Under the pieces are notes generated by a model. It worked only from the letters and a program-made list of their open reading frames with translations. It did no database searches and was not told the origin of the DNA. This document shows positions 33,738 to 42,854 of a stretch of 64,000 bases of DNA, piece after piece. Positions within the stretch are counted from its first letter, which is position 1, and each line of letters starts with the position of its first letter. A program made the position numbers and the translations under genes. Source of the DNA: CAYSCS01 sp964429695 (GTDB lineage Bacteria > Acidobacteriota > Aminicenantia > Aminicenantales > Aminicenantaceae); NCBI GenBank assembly GCA_964429695.1, contig CAYSCS010000019.1, positions 1 to 64,000 on the forward strand. The letters run 5' to 3'.

Positions 33738-35474
33738 ATGAAAGAGAAGAAGATTATAGAAAATAAAGAAAAAAAAGAGAAAAAAAAACTAGGGAAGCGA
33801 AGGTGGGTTATCCTTTTTCTCTTTCTCGTTCCTTTTCTTTACTACCTTTGGACTGGTATTAGGTATGCGCTCTATGAGCCTGAGCTTTCTGATAATTTTT
33901 TCTGGGTTGCATATCATGTGCATTCTTCCCTCTCAGATGGGCTTGAGTCACCAGAGGAGATTTTAAGTTCAGCCCAAAAAGCACGCATCTCCCTTATCTT
34001 ACTCAACGACCATGGTAGTCCCAACCTTCTTTCCTCAAAGCTCAGGATGAAGCTCAAGGATGTATATCTCGTGGGCGGGTCAGAGGCTTCGCTTCCTGAG
34101 GGGAGGCTCAATTTCTTTGGAGCTAAAACTTTTACTCACTTCAAGCTCCCTCCCTATCCTCCGGAAGCAATCCAGGATATCAGAGATTGGGGAGGATTCA
34201 CCGTTCTTGCCTATCCTGAGGACCCGAAAAACAGGTGGAACTACTGGGAGGATGACCTCCTTCCTGACGGAATCGAGATAATAAATGCTTCTACCGAATT
34301 TCGCAGGTTGAGTTTAGGAGCCTTGGTGAAGACGCTCCTTTATTATCCATTTTCGCCTTACTATTTTCTGAAAAACCTAAAGAGACCTGAATTCTCGCTC
34401 CAGGCCTGGGATGAGCTGCTTCGTCGGGGCAAAGTATTCGGGTTTTTTGCCAGTAATGCTCATGGTGGATTTAAACTCGGGAAAAAACTTAGAATAAAGA
34501 TTCCCTCCTATGAATCCTCTTTTCTCCTTCTTTCACTGGGAATAAGAAAGGAGAGGAAAGATTCTCTCGAGTCCTCGGTTAGAGGAGGAGATTTCTTCTC
34601 CTGTGTGAGGGGGGCAGGAGAGCCTCAAGAGTTTGAGTTCTATGCTCGAGATAATGAAAAAATTTTTTATCCAGGAAGTGATCTCCATTCTGAAGCCGAT
34701 CTCTATGTTAAGGTGAGCAGCAAGAAATATAAATGTAAAATTGTGCTTAAGAAGGATGGCGAGAAAGTAGGGGAGGAAACGAGCGGTGAACTTTACCTCA
34801 AGAAGATTAAGGATGGGACCTACAGAGCGGAAGTTTATCTCCTTGAACACCCTTTCCTTCCTCAAGATGTGCCTTGGATAATCTCAAACCCAATTTTTAA
34901 AGGGAAGTTATTCTCAGTTCCTTTGGTTAAGGAAAGAAAAGCTTCTCGAATGCTTCCCCTAGATCTTTCAAGCCTCAGGGTGGAGAAGGATGAAAGCTCA
35001 GAGGCAAGTTACAAAATTTTCAAAGACTGTGCGCTCTTGGATTTTCACCTTGGGGGAAAAAACAGAAGTGAAGAGGAACACTGGTGTGCCCTGGCCTTGA
35101 GAAGTAAAATAGACCTATCTTTATATGAAGGAATTTATTTTAGAGGAAGCTCTGACCAACTTCTTCGATTTTGGGTGGAGTTAAGAAGCGGAAAGGACTG
35201 GTATTTTGCTTCTTTGAAGCTAAACCCCGGAAGAGAAAATAGAGTTCAGATTCCTTTTGATAGGTTTTACAGAATAAATGGTGGTCGGGAAAGACCCCCT
35301 CTTAAAGATATAGATTCCTTATTCATCACTTTCAATACCTCGAACCTCGAGCCGGGTGTTTCAGGAAGATTATGCATCAGGGAGATGGGCTTCTTTGAAG
35401 AGGAGATGGATGAGAGTGAAGGTTTTAAGGATTATCAAGAGAATATGATTTTATTCAGGAAGGTCAAAAGATGA
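33738..35474 (+). CDS. Membrane-anchored PHP-domain metalloprotein with C-terminal beta-sandwich domain
   Basis: A 578-residue protein. After a highly basic tail comes one membrane helix (about 23-40), then an extracytoplasmic PHP domain: H60-x-H62 and D67 in AYHVHSSLSDG, D91-H92 in ILLNDHGSP, and later ASNAHGG. PHP domains are metal-dependent phosphoesterases. The last 150 residues (LDFHLGGKNRSEEEHW, YEGIYFRGSSDQLLRFWVEL, DIDSLFITFNTSNLEPG) look like a CIA30/CBM11-type galactose-binding-like domain. Its stop overlaps the next ATP-binding gene (ATGA), so it is coupled to the ABC exporter; the substrate may be a phosphorylated envelope sugar or lipid, which is inference. Confidence 0.75.
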   Translation: MKEKKIIENKEKKEKKKLGKRRWVILFLFLVPFLYYLWTGIRYALYEPELSDNFFWVAYHVHSSLSDGLESPEEILSSAQKARISLILLNDHGSPNLLSSKLRMKLKDVYLVGGSEASLPEGRLNFFGAKTFTHFKLPPYPPEAIQDIRDWGGFTVLAYPEDPKNRWNYWEDDLLPDGIEIINASTEFRRLSLGALVKTLLYYPFSPYYFLKNLKRPEFSLQAWDELLRRGKVFGFFASNAHGGFKLGKKLRIKIPSYESSFLLLSLGIRKERKDSLESSVRGGDFFSCVRGAGEPQEFEFYARDNEKIFYPGSDLHSEADLYVKVSSKKYKCKIVLKKDGEKVGEETSGELYLKKIKDGTYRAEVYLLEHPFLPQDVPWIISNPIFKGKLFSVPLVKERKASRMLPLDLSSLRVEKDESSEASYKIFKDCALLDFHLGGKNRSEEEHWCALALRSKIDLSLYEGIYFRGSSDQLLRFWVELRSGKDWYFASLKLNPGRENRVQIPFDRFYRINGGRERPPLKDIDSLFITFNTSNLEPGVSGRLCIREMGFFEEEMDESEGFKDYQENMILFRKVKR

Positions 35475-36475
35475 GTAGAGATGCCATCCGGGTCGAAAAT
35501 CTGACAAAAAGATTCAAGGGAATTGTCGCCGTAGATGGGATCTCGTTCACTGTTAGAAAAGGAGAGCTTTTTGGTCTTCTGGGACCGAATGGAGCAGGGA
35601 AGACGACCACAATTAATATGCTTTCAACCCTTCTTAATCCAACCTCAGGTCAGGGAGAGGTGGCAGGTTTCGATATTTTAAGAAATAGAGACGATGTCCG
35701 CAGAAACATCGGAGTTGTCTTTCAAGAAACTGCCCTGGATACGAAACTCACAGCAAGAGAAAACCTCGAATTCCATGCCATGATGTACGGCTTGGCAAAG
35801 AAGGAGAGAGAAGAGAGGATTCAGGAGGTTTTGAGGCTCGTGGACCTTAAAGAAAAGGCAAATATTCTTGTCGAGAATTATTCAGGAGGAATGAAGAGGA
35901 GGCTTGAAATTGCGAGGGGCTTAATCCATCGACCCCAAATCCTCTTTCTAGATGAGCCCACTCTTGGCCTCGATGCTCAGACAAGAAGGAGAATCTGGGA
36001 CTATATCCGTGATTTGAATAGTGAGGTCCAGATTACCATCATTCTCACCACCCACTACATGGAAGAGGCAGATTACCTCTGTGAGAGAGTAGCCATCATG
36101 GATTGCGGAAGATTCGTGGCCCTAGACTCCCCGCAGAGGCTCAAAGACATCTTGGGAGGAGATGTCATCTCCCTGGAGATTGAAGGCGAGCCAGGTGAGT
36201 TAGTGAGGAGGATGGAGGAGTTCAAGTGGGTCAAGAGTCTTAAATCTCATAATGGTTTTTTAAGCCTGACGGTAGAGAAAGGGGAAATAAGAATTCCTGA
36301 GCTCATCACTTTTGCTCAGAAAAATGGGCTTTATGTGAGATGTGTCCATCTTCGAAAACCAAGTCTCGAGGATGTTTTTCTCAATTTTACAGGAAGAACA
36401 CAAAGGGAGCAGGAAGCAAGTGCAAGCCAGCGAAACTGGAAAATGAAGAGGGGCAGAATGCGGAGGAGGAGATGA
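35471..36475 (+). CDS. ABC-2 type transporter ATP-binding protein
   Basis: A 334-residue ATPase of the DrrA/CcmA-like exporter class. Walker A is GLLGPNGAGKTTTINML, the Q-loop IGVVFQETALDTKLTAREN, the signature YSGGMKRRLEIARGL, Walker B LFLDEPTLGLD, and the H-loop TTHYMEEADYLCERV. A C-terminal extension follows as in DrrA proteins. Start and stop overlap the neighbours by four bases each. It pairs with the permease that follows to export lipids, glycans or drugs. Confidence 0.95.
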   Translation: MSRDAIRVENLTKRFKGIVAVDGISFTVRKGELFGLLGPNGAGKTTTINMLSTLLNPTSGQGEVAGFDILRNRDDVRRNIGVVFQETALDTKLTARENLEFHAMMYGLAKKEREERIQEVLRLVDLKEKANILVENYSGGMKRRLEIARGLIHRPQILFLDEPTLGLDAQTRRRIWDYIRDLNSEVQITIILTTHYMEEADYLCERVAIMDCGRFVALDSPQRLKDILGGDVISLEIEGEPGELVRRMEEFKWVKSLKSHNGFLSLTVEKGEIRIPELITFAQKNGLYVRCVHLRKPSLEDVFLNFTGRTQREQEASASQRNWKMKRGRMRRRR

Positions 36476-37236
36476 TAAATGCAACTGCTATCTATGTGCT
36501 CTGGCTCAGAGAAATGAAGAGGTTCATGCGGACAAAGTCGAGAATCTTTGGGGCCTTAGCGATGCCTCTTTTTTTTCTTGCTTTTCTGGGGTTTGGGTTA
36601 AGAAAGATTTCCCTCCCCGGTATCGACCAGGAGATAGACTACATTAGATTTTTGGTCCCGGGTGTTCTGGGGATGAGCCTTCTTTTTTCCTCTGCTTTTA
36701 GCGGTCTTTCTGTCCTCTGGGACAGAGAATTCGGCTTTCTCAAAGAGATCATGGTAGCTCCGGTGAACAGAGTCTCTATTGTCCTGGGAAGGATTGCAGG
36801 CGGGGCAACAACTGCCATGCTCCAGAGCATCATGATCTTAGTGATTTCCTTGGGACTGGGTTTTAGGGTCAGAAGCTTGCTCTCTCTCGCCTTAGCCCTG
36901 GTTTTCATGCTCCTCATTTCAACCACTTTTCTTGGCCTGGGGCTTATCTTTGCCTCCAAGATGAATGACATGCAGGGCTTTAGTATAGTCATGAACTTCG
37001 TCATCTTTCCCCTTTTTTTTCTTTCTGGAGCTCTCTCTCCTCTTGAAAATTTTCCTAAGGCGCTAAGGTACTTAGCCATGATTGATCCGCTCACCTATGG
37101 AGTGGATGGATTAAGAAGTGTGCTCATAGGTGTTTCCCTCTATCCACTTCCCCATAGCCTAATCATCATGGTCATTTTTTCTGCGGTGATGATAGTAGCT
37201 GGTGCTTATTTTTTTGAGAAGAGCGAAAGTGTGTAG
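36472..37236 (+). CDS. ABC-2 type transporter permease
   Basis: The ATG at 36472 (GGAGGAGG upstream, ATGA overlap with the ATPase stop) gives 254 residues. A longer frame from 36340 would run through the ATPase gene and was rejected. Six membrane segments are visible, with the ABC-2 signature in FPLFFLSGALSPLENFPKALRYLAMIDPLTYGVDGLR split across segments 5-6. It forms the export channel with the preceding ATPase. Confidence 0.93.
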   Translation: MINATAIYVLWLREMKRFMRTKSRIFGALAMPLFFLAFLGFGLRKISLPGIDQEIDYIRFLVPGVLGMSLLFSSAFSGLSVLWDREFGFLKEIMVAPVNRVSIVLGRIAGGATTAMLQSIMILVISLGLGFRVRSLLSLALALVFMLLISTTFLGLGLIFASKMNDMQGFSIVMNFVIFPLFFLSGALSPLENFPKALRYLAMIDPLTYGVDGLRSVLIGVSLYPLPHSLIIMVIFSAVMIVAGAYFFEKSESV

Positions 37237-37339
37237 TACTATAAGGAATAATTTACTTGAATTTGTAAGAGAAATTTCTTTTTTCTATAATTTTAAAGAC
37301 GGTTTTCATTCTATGCACCTGAATCTTTTGAGCTAACTC

Positions 37340-38362
37340 ATGAACCCTAAAAAAAGAATCTTTATCTCCCTCATAATCTTTATCGTTGTTTTCGCCGTAG
37401 GTGTGTTGGGGTTTAAGCTTGTGGGAGGGAAAGAATGGTCATTTCTTGACAGTTTATATATGACTTCGATTACGGTCTCTACAGTTGGGTATGAAGAGGC
37501 GCTTGATATAAGCGAAAACCCTGCTGCTCGCATCTTTACCATAGTCTTTATCCTCCTTTCCCTGGGCACGATTGCCTTCGCTGTTTCCTCTATAACGAGT
37601 TTTATTGTCGAGGGAGAGCTGAAGAATATACTGGGGAGAAAAAAAATGGAAAAAGAAATTTCAAGGCTTAAGGACCATTACATCGTCTGCGGTTCGGATG
37701 AGACAGCTCAGACAATAATCGACGAATTAATCCTCACCAAGAAGAGTTTCTTAGTGGTAGAAGCCATAAGAGAGAAAATTGATAAACACTTTGCTCCCAG
37801 AAACATCCTTTTTATTCATGGTGACCCTACTGAGGAAGGTGTCCTCCTTTCGGCAGGAATAGAAAGGGCAAAAGGCATTTTAATCTCTCTCCCAACTGAC
37901 GAAGCAAACCTGTTTGTCACTATCACGGCGCGAAGCCTTAATCCGAGTATAAGGATTGTCACTAAAGGGGTTGATGTTAGGTCTCACATGAAGATGATCA
38001 AGGCAGGAGCGAATGCCGTGGTCTCCCCTACTTTCATTGGAGGAATGAGGATGGTATCTGAGATGATTCGACCTGCAGTAGTGACATTTTTAGACCTTAT
38101 GCTGAGGGAAAGAGAAAGAGTCCTTCGTTTTGAAGAAGTTACAGTGGGAAAAAACTCTCCTCTCATCGGAAAGACGATAGAGGAGTCGAAGATTGAGGAA
38201 AAAAGCGGAGTTTTGATTGTAGCGCTTAGAGAGGAAGGGAGGGTGGATTATAAATTCAACCCTTCTAAAGAGACAAGGCTCAAAGAGGGAGATATAATCA
38301 TCCTCATTGCCTCGCCTGATTCAGTTCAGGAGATAGAGAGGCTCTCAAGTCAAGCTTCTTGA
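37340..38362 (+). CDS. Potassium channel with RCK (TrkA-N/TrkA-C) domains
   Basis: A 340-residue two-helix K+ channel. Membrane helices lie at about 6-27 and 65-90, with the pore loop between them and the selectivity filter TVGY at 48-51 (SITVSTVGYEE). A cytoplasmic RCK_N domain (HYIVCGSDETAQTIIDEL, VEAIREKIDKHF, FIHGDPTEEGVLL) and RCK_C domain (LIGKTIEESKIEEKSGVLI, LKEGDIIILIASPDSVQEI) follow. The nucleotide-loop glycines normally written GxGxxG are replaced by GSDETA, so NAD binding is doubtful and another ligand or ion may gate it. Confidence 0.92.
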   Translation: MNPKKRIFISLIIFIVVFAVGVLGFKLVGGKEWSFLDSLYMTSITVSTVGYEEALDISENPAARIFTIVFILLSLGTIAFAVSSITSFIVEGELKNILGRKKMEKEISRLKDHYIVCGSDETAQTIIDELILTKKSFLVVEAIREKIDKHFAPRNILFIHGDPTEEGVLLSAGIERAKGILISLPTDEANLFVTITARSLNPSIRIVTKGVDVRSHMKMIKAGANAVVSPTFIGGMRMVSEMIRPAVVTFLDLMLRERERVLRFEEVTVGKNSPLIGKTIEESKIEEKSGVLIVALREEGRVDYKFNPSKETRLKEGDIIILIASPDSVQEIERLSSQAS

Positions 38363-38374
38363 GGTTTCCAAAGA

Positions 38375-38403
38375 TTGACATTCAGAGGGTACTCATCTAA
38401 ACT
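38375..38403 (+). promoter_or_regulatory. Promoter of tRNA-Lys
   Basis: TTGACA at 38375-38380, a 17-base spacer and TAAACT at 38398-38403. The tRNA starts 14 bases later. Confidence 0.75.
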
Positions 38404-38417
38404 GAAGAAGATTTAAT

Positions 38418-38490
38418 GGCCCGTTAGCTCAACTGGTAGAGCAGCGGACTCTTAATCCGCGGGTTGTAGGTTCGAGTCCTACACGGGTCA
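38418..38490 (+). tRNA. tRNA-Lys (anticodon CTT)
   Basis: A 73-base cloverleaf: acceptor GGCCCGT with ACGGGTC, D arm GCTC/GAGC, anticodon stem GCGGA/TCCGC with loop CTCTTAA giving CTT, and T arm GTAGG-TTCGAGT-CCTAC. The discriminator is A and no CCA is encoded. A T-run follows at once, which may help termination. Confidence 0.97.
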
Positions 38491-38798
38491 TTTTTTTGGA
38501 AATAATAATTTCTCTTCATCCATATTCTCAAACTCCAATCAATGTGGACTGAGGATAATCAATTTCTAAACACTGCTCTTTCTGAGTTAAGGATTTATTG
38601 AAAAAGAGGAGTCTAAACTTTAATTTCCTTAATAGCTTATAATAATTTAAATCCTTTCCTTTCTCTCCTCCATGTTTTACTTGATTGGAAAAGAGCCTAA
38701 AAATAACTATTCACCTCTTATCTTAATTTGTTTGTTCCAGTTAAAAAAAGAGCTTTAGAAGATTGACTTAGAGATTAAAATGAGTTTACCATCTAGCC
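38491..38798. other. Intergenic region, nothing recognised
   Basis: AT-rich sequence between tRNA-Lys and the serine hydrolase gene. A TTGACT at about 38762 has no convincing -10 partner. Confidence 0.35.
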
Positions 38799-40391
38799 AT
38801 GAAAAAAAGTAAATTTAATCACATCCATGGTCTTATTTGGGTCTTAGTTTTCGTCTTTGCCATTCTCGTCCCCGCCTCACTGGCCAAGGAGAATCCAAAG
38901 ACTCCACCTGGATTAAGCAGCTATATCAATCGAGTAATGAAGGTCTTCGAAGTTCCTGGACTTAGCCTTGCCATCGTTAAAAATGGAGCCACAGTTTTAA
39001 GCGAAGGCTTCGGGGTCTGCAAATTAGGGGAAGAGCAAAAGGTAAATGCGAAGACCTTGTTCTGTATCGCCTCTAACACAAAAGCATTCACAGCAGCAGC
39101 TCTTGCCATTCTTGTCGAAGAAGGAAAGATAGAATGGGATGCTCCGGCGATAAATTATCTGCCCTGGTTTCAGATGTGGGACCCCTATGTGACGAGGGAA
39201 TTATCGGTGCGTGATCTCCTCGTTCACCGCAGCGGACTTGGTCTTGGAGCCGGCGACCTTCTCTGGTGGCCAGCCTCCACTTACACCCGTAAAGAAATTT
39301 CCAGGAGACTGCGTTTCATTCGTCCGGCTACAAGTTTCAGAAGCGCTTACGCCTATGACAATGTTCTCTACCTCGTGGCAGGGGAGGTTATTGAGGCCGT
39401 AAGCGGGAAGAGCTGGGAGGATTTCGTAAGTGAACGCATCCTGAAAAAGGTGGGAATGAGCGGAAGTAGTCCTTATCTCTCGAGTGTCAACAAAAGAGAG
39501 AATTTTGCCACACCTCATGCCGAGATCGAGGGCACTATACGTCCCATCACACCCTTTGATAGCGACAACACCAATCCAGCGGGAGGCATCTGTTCTAATG
39601 CAGAAGACATGGCAAAATGGCTGCTGGTGTTACTCGCCAAGGGGAGATGTAGCGATGGGTCCCAGCTCATTACAGAGAAGAGCTGGAGGGAAATGACTTC
39701 TATCGTAACCCCAATCCCAATCGCAGACCCACCACCAGAACTTCAAGCTCAAAAGATGAATTTCCGAGGCTATGGACTTGGGTTCGGCATCAATGATTAC
39801 CTTGGGAAGAAAGTTGTCACCCATACAGGAGGGCTTCCTGGTTTCGTCTCGAGGTTGACGATGATTCCCCAGTTGGATTTAGGCATCATGGTTCTCACCA
39901 ATCAGGAGTCCACAGAGGCCTTTAACGCCATTACCTATCACCTCCTTGATTATTATCTTGGTCAACCTTCGAGTGATTGGGTTGAGGCCTACCTCAAAGT
40001 CAAGGAAAGAGTAAGAGCCGAGATTGAAGAAGCGGAGAAGAAAGCAGCAAAGGAACGGAATGCAGCCTCATCTCCTTCCCTCCCTCTCGAAAAATATGCG
40101 GGAATCTACAGCGATGCCTGGTATGGAGAAATTTCCATCATCCATGAGAATGGGAAATTGATTATGAAATTTAGTAAATCTCCCTCGCTTATCGGGGAAC
40201 TGGAGCACTGGCAATATGACACTTTTGTTGTTCGTTGGCGGGATAGAGAACTTCGTGCAGACGCATACGTAACATTTGCCTTAAACCCTGAGGGGACAAT
40301 TGACCAGGCGAAGATGGAACCCATCTCCCCGGCAGTCGATTTCAGTTTTGATTTCCAAGATCTTCTCCTCCAGCCCGTGAAAAACAAATAG
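38799..40391 (+). CDS. Exported serine hydrolase, beta-lactamase/DD-peptidase fold (class C-like)
   Basis: A 530-residue protein with a signal peptide (cleavage near PASLAK). The Beta-lactamase family domain has S92-N-T-K95 (IASNTKAFTAAAL), Y186-D-N188 (AYAYDNVLY) and HTGGLPGF as the third motif. From about residue 425 a C-terminal lipocalin-like domain (YAGIYSDAWYGEISII) resembles DUF3471. Relatives are D-aminopeptidases, esterases and penicillin-binding-like enzymes; the substrate is not predictable and true beta-lactamase activity should not be assumed. Confidence 0.9.
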   Translation: MKKSKFNHIHGLIWVLVFVFAILVPASLAKENPKTPPGLSSYINRVMKVFEVPGLSLAIVKNGATVLSEGFGVCKLGEEQKVNAKTLFCIASNTKAFTAAALAILVEEGKIEWDAPAINYLPWFQMWDPYVTRELSVRDLLVHRSGLGLGAGDLLWWPASTYTRKEISRRLRFIRPATSFRSAYAYDNVLYLVAGEVIEAVSGKSWEDFVSERILKKVGMSGSSPYLSSVNKRENFATPHAEIEGTIRPITPFDSDNTNPAGGICSNAEDMAKWLLVLLAKGRCSDGSQLITEKSWREMTSIVTPIPIADPPPELQAQKMNFRGYGLGFGINDYLGKKVVTHTGGLPGFVSRLTMIPQLDLGIMVLTNQESTEAFNAITYHLLDYYLGQPSSDWVEAYLKVKERVRAEIEEAEKKAAKERNAASSPSLPLEKYAGIYSDAWYGEISIIHENGKLIMKFSKSPSLIGELEHWQYDTFVVRWRDRELRADAYVTFALNPEGTIDQAKMEPISPAVDFSFDFQDLLLQPVKNK

Positions 40392-40688
40392 CTTGTTCAA
40401 AAATTTGTTTTTTATTTGAGAATCATTTGCCCAGAGCACAGGGGAGATTTTGAAGAGGAGAGAAAAGAAGCTTTAATAAAATTAAGGAAGTCCAGAACAC
40501 GATTTTTTCAAAGGGTGAAGTAAAAGCTAAAAGCAAAGATTATCTCAAGATTGAATTTCAAGTTGGGCAATATATCTTCTTTTTAGATAAGCTCCAGATT
40601 TTTCCGTGTTAAAAATTTGGTAATCCTTGAGATTAATAAGGTTTCCTTTTTAAAATTAAGATTAGTCACCTCATCTTTTGGTTAGCCT

Positions 40689-41978
40689 TTAAGCCGTGCC
40701 TTCATTCATCAAATATTCATAGATAAGAGTGGACATCACTTTTATCCCCAGAGGGATGCTTTCTTCATCAGCCACAAAAGTGGGCGAATGGAGAGGAGAT
40801 GCCTTTTCGTGGGGGGCAACTCCCAATCCGAGCATCACCGCTGGAATCTCACGGGCAAAATAGCTGAAGTCCTCACCTCCCATGCTGGGATAACCTTTAA
40901 AAAGATATTCTTTCCCACCCAGCACTCTTTCCACGGATGGAAGAATCTTATCGAGAAGCTCAGGGTTGTTGTAGAGGGCAGGAGTCCCAAAGAAGTAATT
41001 TAGTTCGAAAGATGCACCATTTGCTTCGCAGAGATTAGAGATGATTCTTTCCACCTTTTCTCTTATCAGTTTTCTCTGCTCCTCGCCATAGCTCCGAATG
41101 GTTGCCTCAAGCTTGGCTTCTTTGGGGATGATGTTCGGTGCCGAACCTGAATGAAAGACGCCCACAGTTATGACCGTATCGTTTTTGACATCAAGTTCTC
41201 TTGAAACCATAACCTGAAGAGCAAGCACAACCTGAGAGCCAACGACGATAGGATCCACACAGTCATCTGGATGAGCTCCATGACAGCCCTGAGATTTAAT
41301 CTTCAACTGAAATCCGTCACAGTTTGCGCCTGAATACCCGGGTGTATAACTTATCATCCCTGCCTTCAGAGTATCATCCACATGAAAAGCGAACATGGCT
41401 TCAGGTTTTATGTCTTCAAAGAGGCCATCTTTGAGCATTGCGGCCGCCCCATCTCCTTTCTCTTCCGCAGGCTGGGCAACAAAGATTACCGTCCCTGAAA
41501 GCTCCTCTTTGAGTTGGGAAAGGACATGAGCTACTCCGAGCATAACTGTGGTGTGAATGTCATGACCGCAGGCGTGCATGAGGCCAATTTCTTTTCCTTC
41601 AAGAAGAATCTTTTCTCGTGAGGCAAAGGGAAGGTCTGTTTCTTCAGTTATGGGGAGGGCATCCATGTCAGCCCTCATCCCTACCGTTGGTCCAGGTTTT
41701 GAACCCCGAAGAATTCCTCTTACGCCGGTCTTTCCTATCCCTTCTCTGACCTCCAAACCAAGTTTCTTTAAATACTCTGAAACGAGTGCTGCCGTTCTTT
41801 TTTCTTGAAAACCAAGCTCAGGATGAGCGTGTATCTCACGGCGAATCTTGATTAAATCAGGCAATATTTTTTCTAGAATCAGAGAAATTTTTTCTCCTTG
41901 AGCTACGCTTCCTGAAATTAGAGAAGGCAGAATGCAAAAAAAGATGACAAGAATCCAAAGAAAAGATTTTTTAATCAT
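40689..41978 (-). CDS. Exported M20-family amidohydrolase (IAA-amino acid/hippurate hydrolase-like)
   Basis: A 429-residue protein with a signal peptide (SLISGSVAQG). M20D motifs: RREIHAHPELGFQE, VGMRADMDALPITEE, MHACGHDIHTTVMLG, QPAEEKGDGAAAML, GGEDFSYFAREIPAV and the C-terminal HSPTFVADEESIPLG. It probably hydrolyses N-acyl amino acids outside the cytoplasm. It converges with the serine hydrolase gene. On its upstream side a long non-coding stretch holds a possible distant promoter at 42487-42460. Confidence 0.92.
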   Translation of the reverse strand: MIKKSFLWILVIFFCILPSLISGSVAQGEKISLILEKILPDLIKIRREIHAHPELGFQEKRTAALVSEYLKKLGLEVREGIGKTGVRGILRGSKPGPTVGMRADMDALPITEETDLPFASREKILLEGKEIGLMHACGHDIHTTVMLGVAHVLSQLKEELSGTVIFVAQPAEEKGDGAAAMLKDGLFEDIKPEAMFAFHVDDTLKAGMISYTPGYSGANCDGFQLKIKSQGCHGAHPDDCVDPIVVGSQVVLALQVMVSRELDVKNDTVITVGVFHSGSAPNIIPKEAKLEATIRSYGEEQRKLIREKVERIISNLCEANGASFELNYFFGTPALYNNPELLDKILPSVERVLGGKEYLFKGYPSMGGEDFSYFAREIPAVMLGLGVAPHEKASPLHSPTFVADEESIPLGIKVMSTLIYEYLMNEGTA

Positions 41979-42267
41979 TTAACACCCCCTATTAAAAGTT
42001 TAAGTTCCACGTCTCATCTTTTCGCTCTTAAAATTCCTCATTGCTTTTATCATACGAGAAATAATCCGATCAATGAAGAGATGATTTAACTTTATGGAAG
42101 TTCTTTAGAATAACTTCTGAGAGAGGGAGAAATTAATTTTATAAAAAGGAAGATAGTCTTAATTGCTCATTAATTTCCCTCCCCTGCTTGTTTTCTATGG
42201 TTGGGGGATGAGGAAAATCAGGGAAACCTTAAATTTCTTAGAGTGAAGAAGAAAGGTTGAAGAAGGG

Positions 42268-42341
42268 AGCTGGCTGTTGGGAATTTTACCGGGTTTGGAG
42301 GATTGAGAGGAGAGAGCCCTGCCCAGCCAGCTTAGCGGGGC
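42268..42341. ncRNA. Candidate structured RNA with two mutually exclusive stems
   Basis: Stem A: AGCTGGCTG (42268-42276) with CAGCCAGCT (42324-42332), 9 perfect pairs. Stem B: GCCCTGC (42316-42322) with GCGGGGC (42335-42341), 7 pairs including one G-U. The left arm of B is inside the loop of A and the right arm of A is inside the loop of B, so they form either a pseudoknot or alternative structures. The strand is unknown. On the minus strand it would lie in a long leader of the M20 gene. Confidence 0.35.
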
Positions 42342-42459
42342 CATTAATTTTGTCGTGAAAGGAGAATAAAAGTTAAAAATATTCTTATGCGCTTATTCTT
42401 CTCCTTTATTCAAGGAGATATTCCCTTTGTCTGGTAAATCAAGAGGAAAAGAAGAGAAG

Positions 42460-42487
42460 AATCTAGATGGGTTTCTTACCTTGTCAA
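42460..42487 (-). promoter_or_regulatory. Possible promoter for the structured region and/or M20 gene
   Basis: TTGACA at 42487-42482, a 16-base spacer and TAGATT at 42465-42460 on the minus strand. It lies about 480 bases before the M20 start codon and directly upstream of the structured element. Confidence 0.4.
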
Positions 42488-42854
42488 CTGCGAGCCTATT
42501 TTTCCCTTTTTCTTTCTCCAATAAGTAGGATAAAAGAGAATTTATTTACCTTAAAATTATCTGAAAGTGTGCTTTTTTATGGATAATTAAGGACAAGGAA
42601 TAGAGGACAATATAAACATTTTTCTGGGCGTGATGGATCAGGTTTTAAGAATAGGAAGAAAGAAAAATAGAGATGAAAATTAGGGGGGAAGTGTTAAAAG
42701 AGGGACAATGGAAAGGAGGTAAGAAACGTATTTTTTCATTCTAAGGAAAATTGAATCTATTTTTTAATTTAGATATCATTTATTTATGATTCATTTTAAA
42801 ATAATATAATAAACGATTGGAAAGTTTAACCTTATAAATGGATAATTTTCTTCC

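Larger units (their letters stand above)
41979..42854. other. 876-base non-coding region with a GC-rich structured core
   Basis: No protein gene is supported in any frame. Most is AT-rich, but 42260-42345 is markedly richer in G and C and contains inverted repeats described separately. A hairpin TCTCCTT/AAGGAGA lies at about 42400-42418. No known riboswitch, 6S, SRP, tmRNA or RNase P core motif was recognised. Confidence 0.45.

Noticed and set aside
36340..36471. N-terminal extension of the ABC permease
   Set aside because: It runs through the end of the ATPase gene; the ATG at 36472 has GGAGGAGG and an ATGA overlap.
38799..40391. Antibiotic-resistance beta-lactamase
   Set aside because: The motifs fit the broad serine hydrolase family and a DUF3471-like C-terminal domain; nothing shows specific beta-lactamase function.
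42268..42341. Known riboswitch, SRP RNA, tmRNA, 6S or RNase P RNA
   Set aside because: Conserved core sequences of these families were looked for and not seen; kept only as an unnamed structured element.
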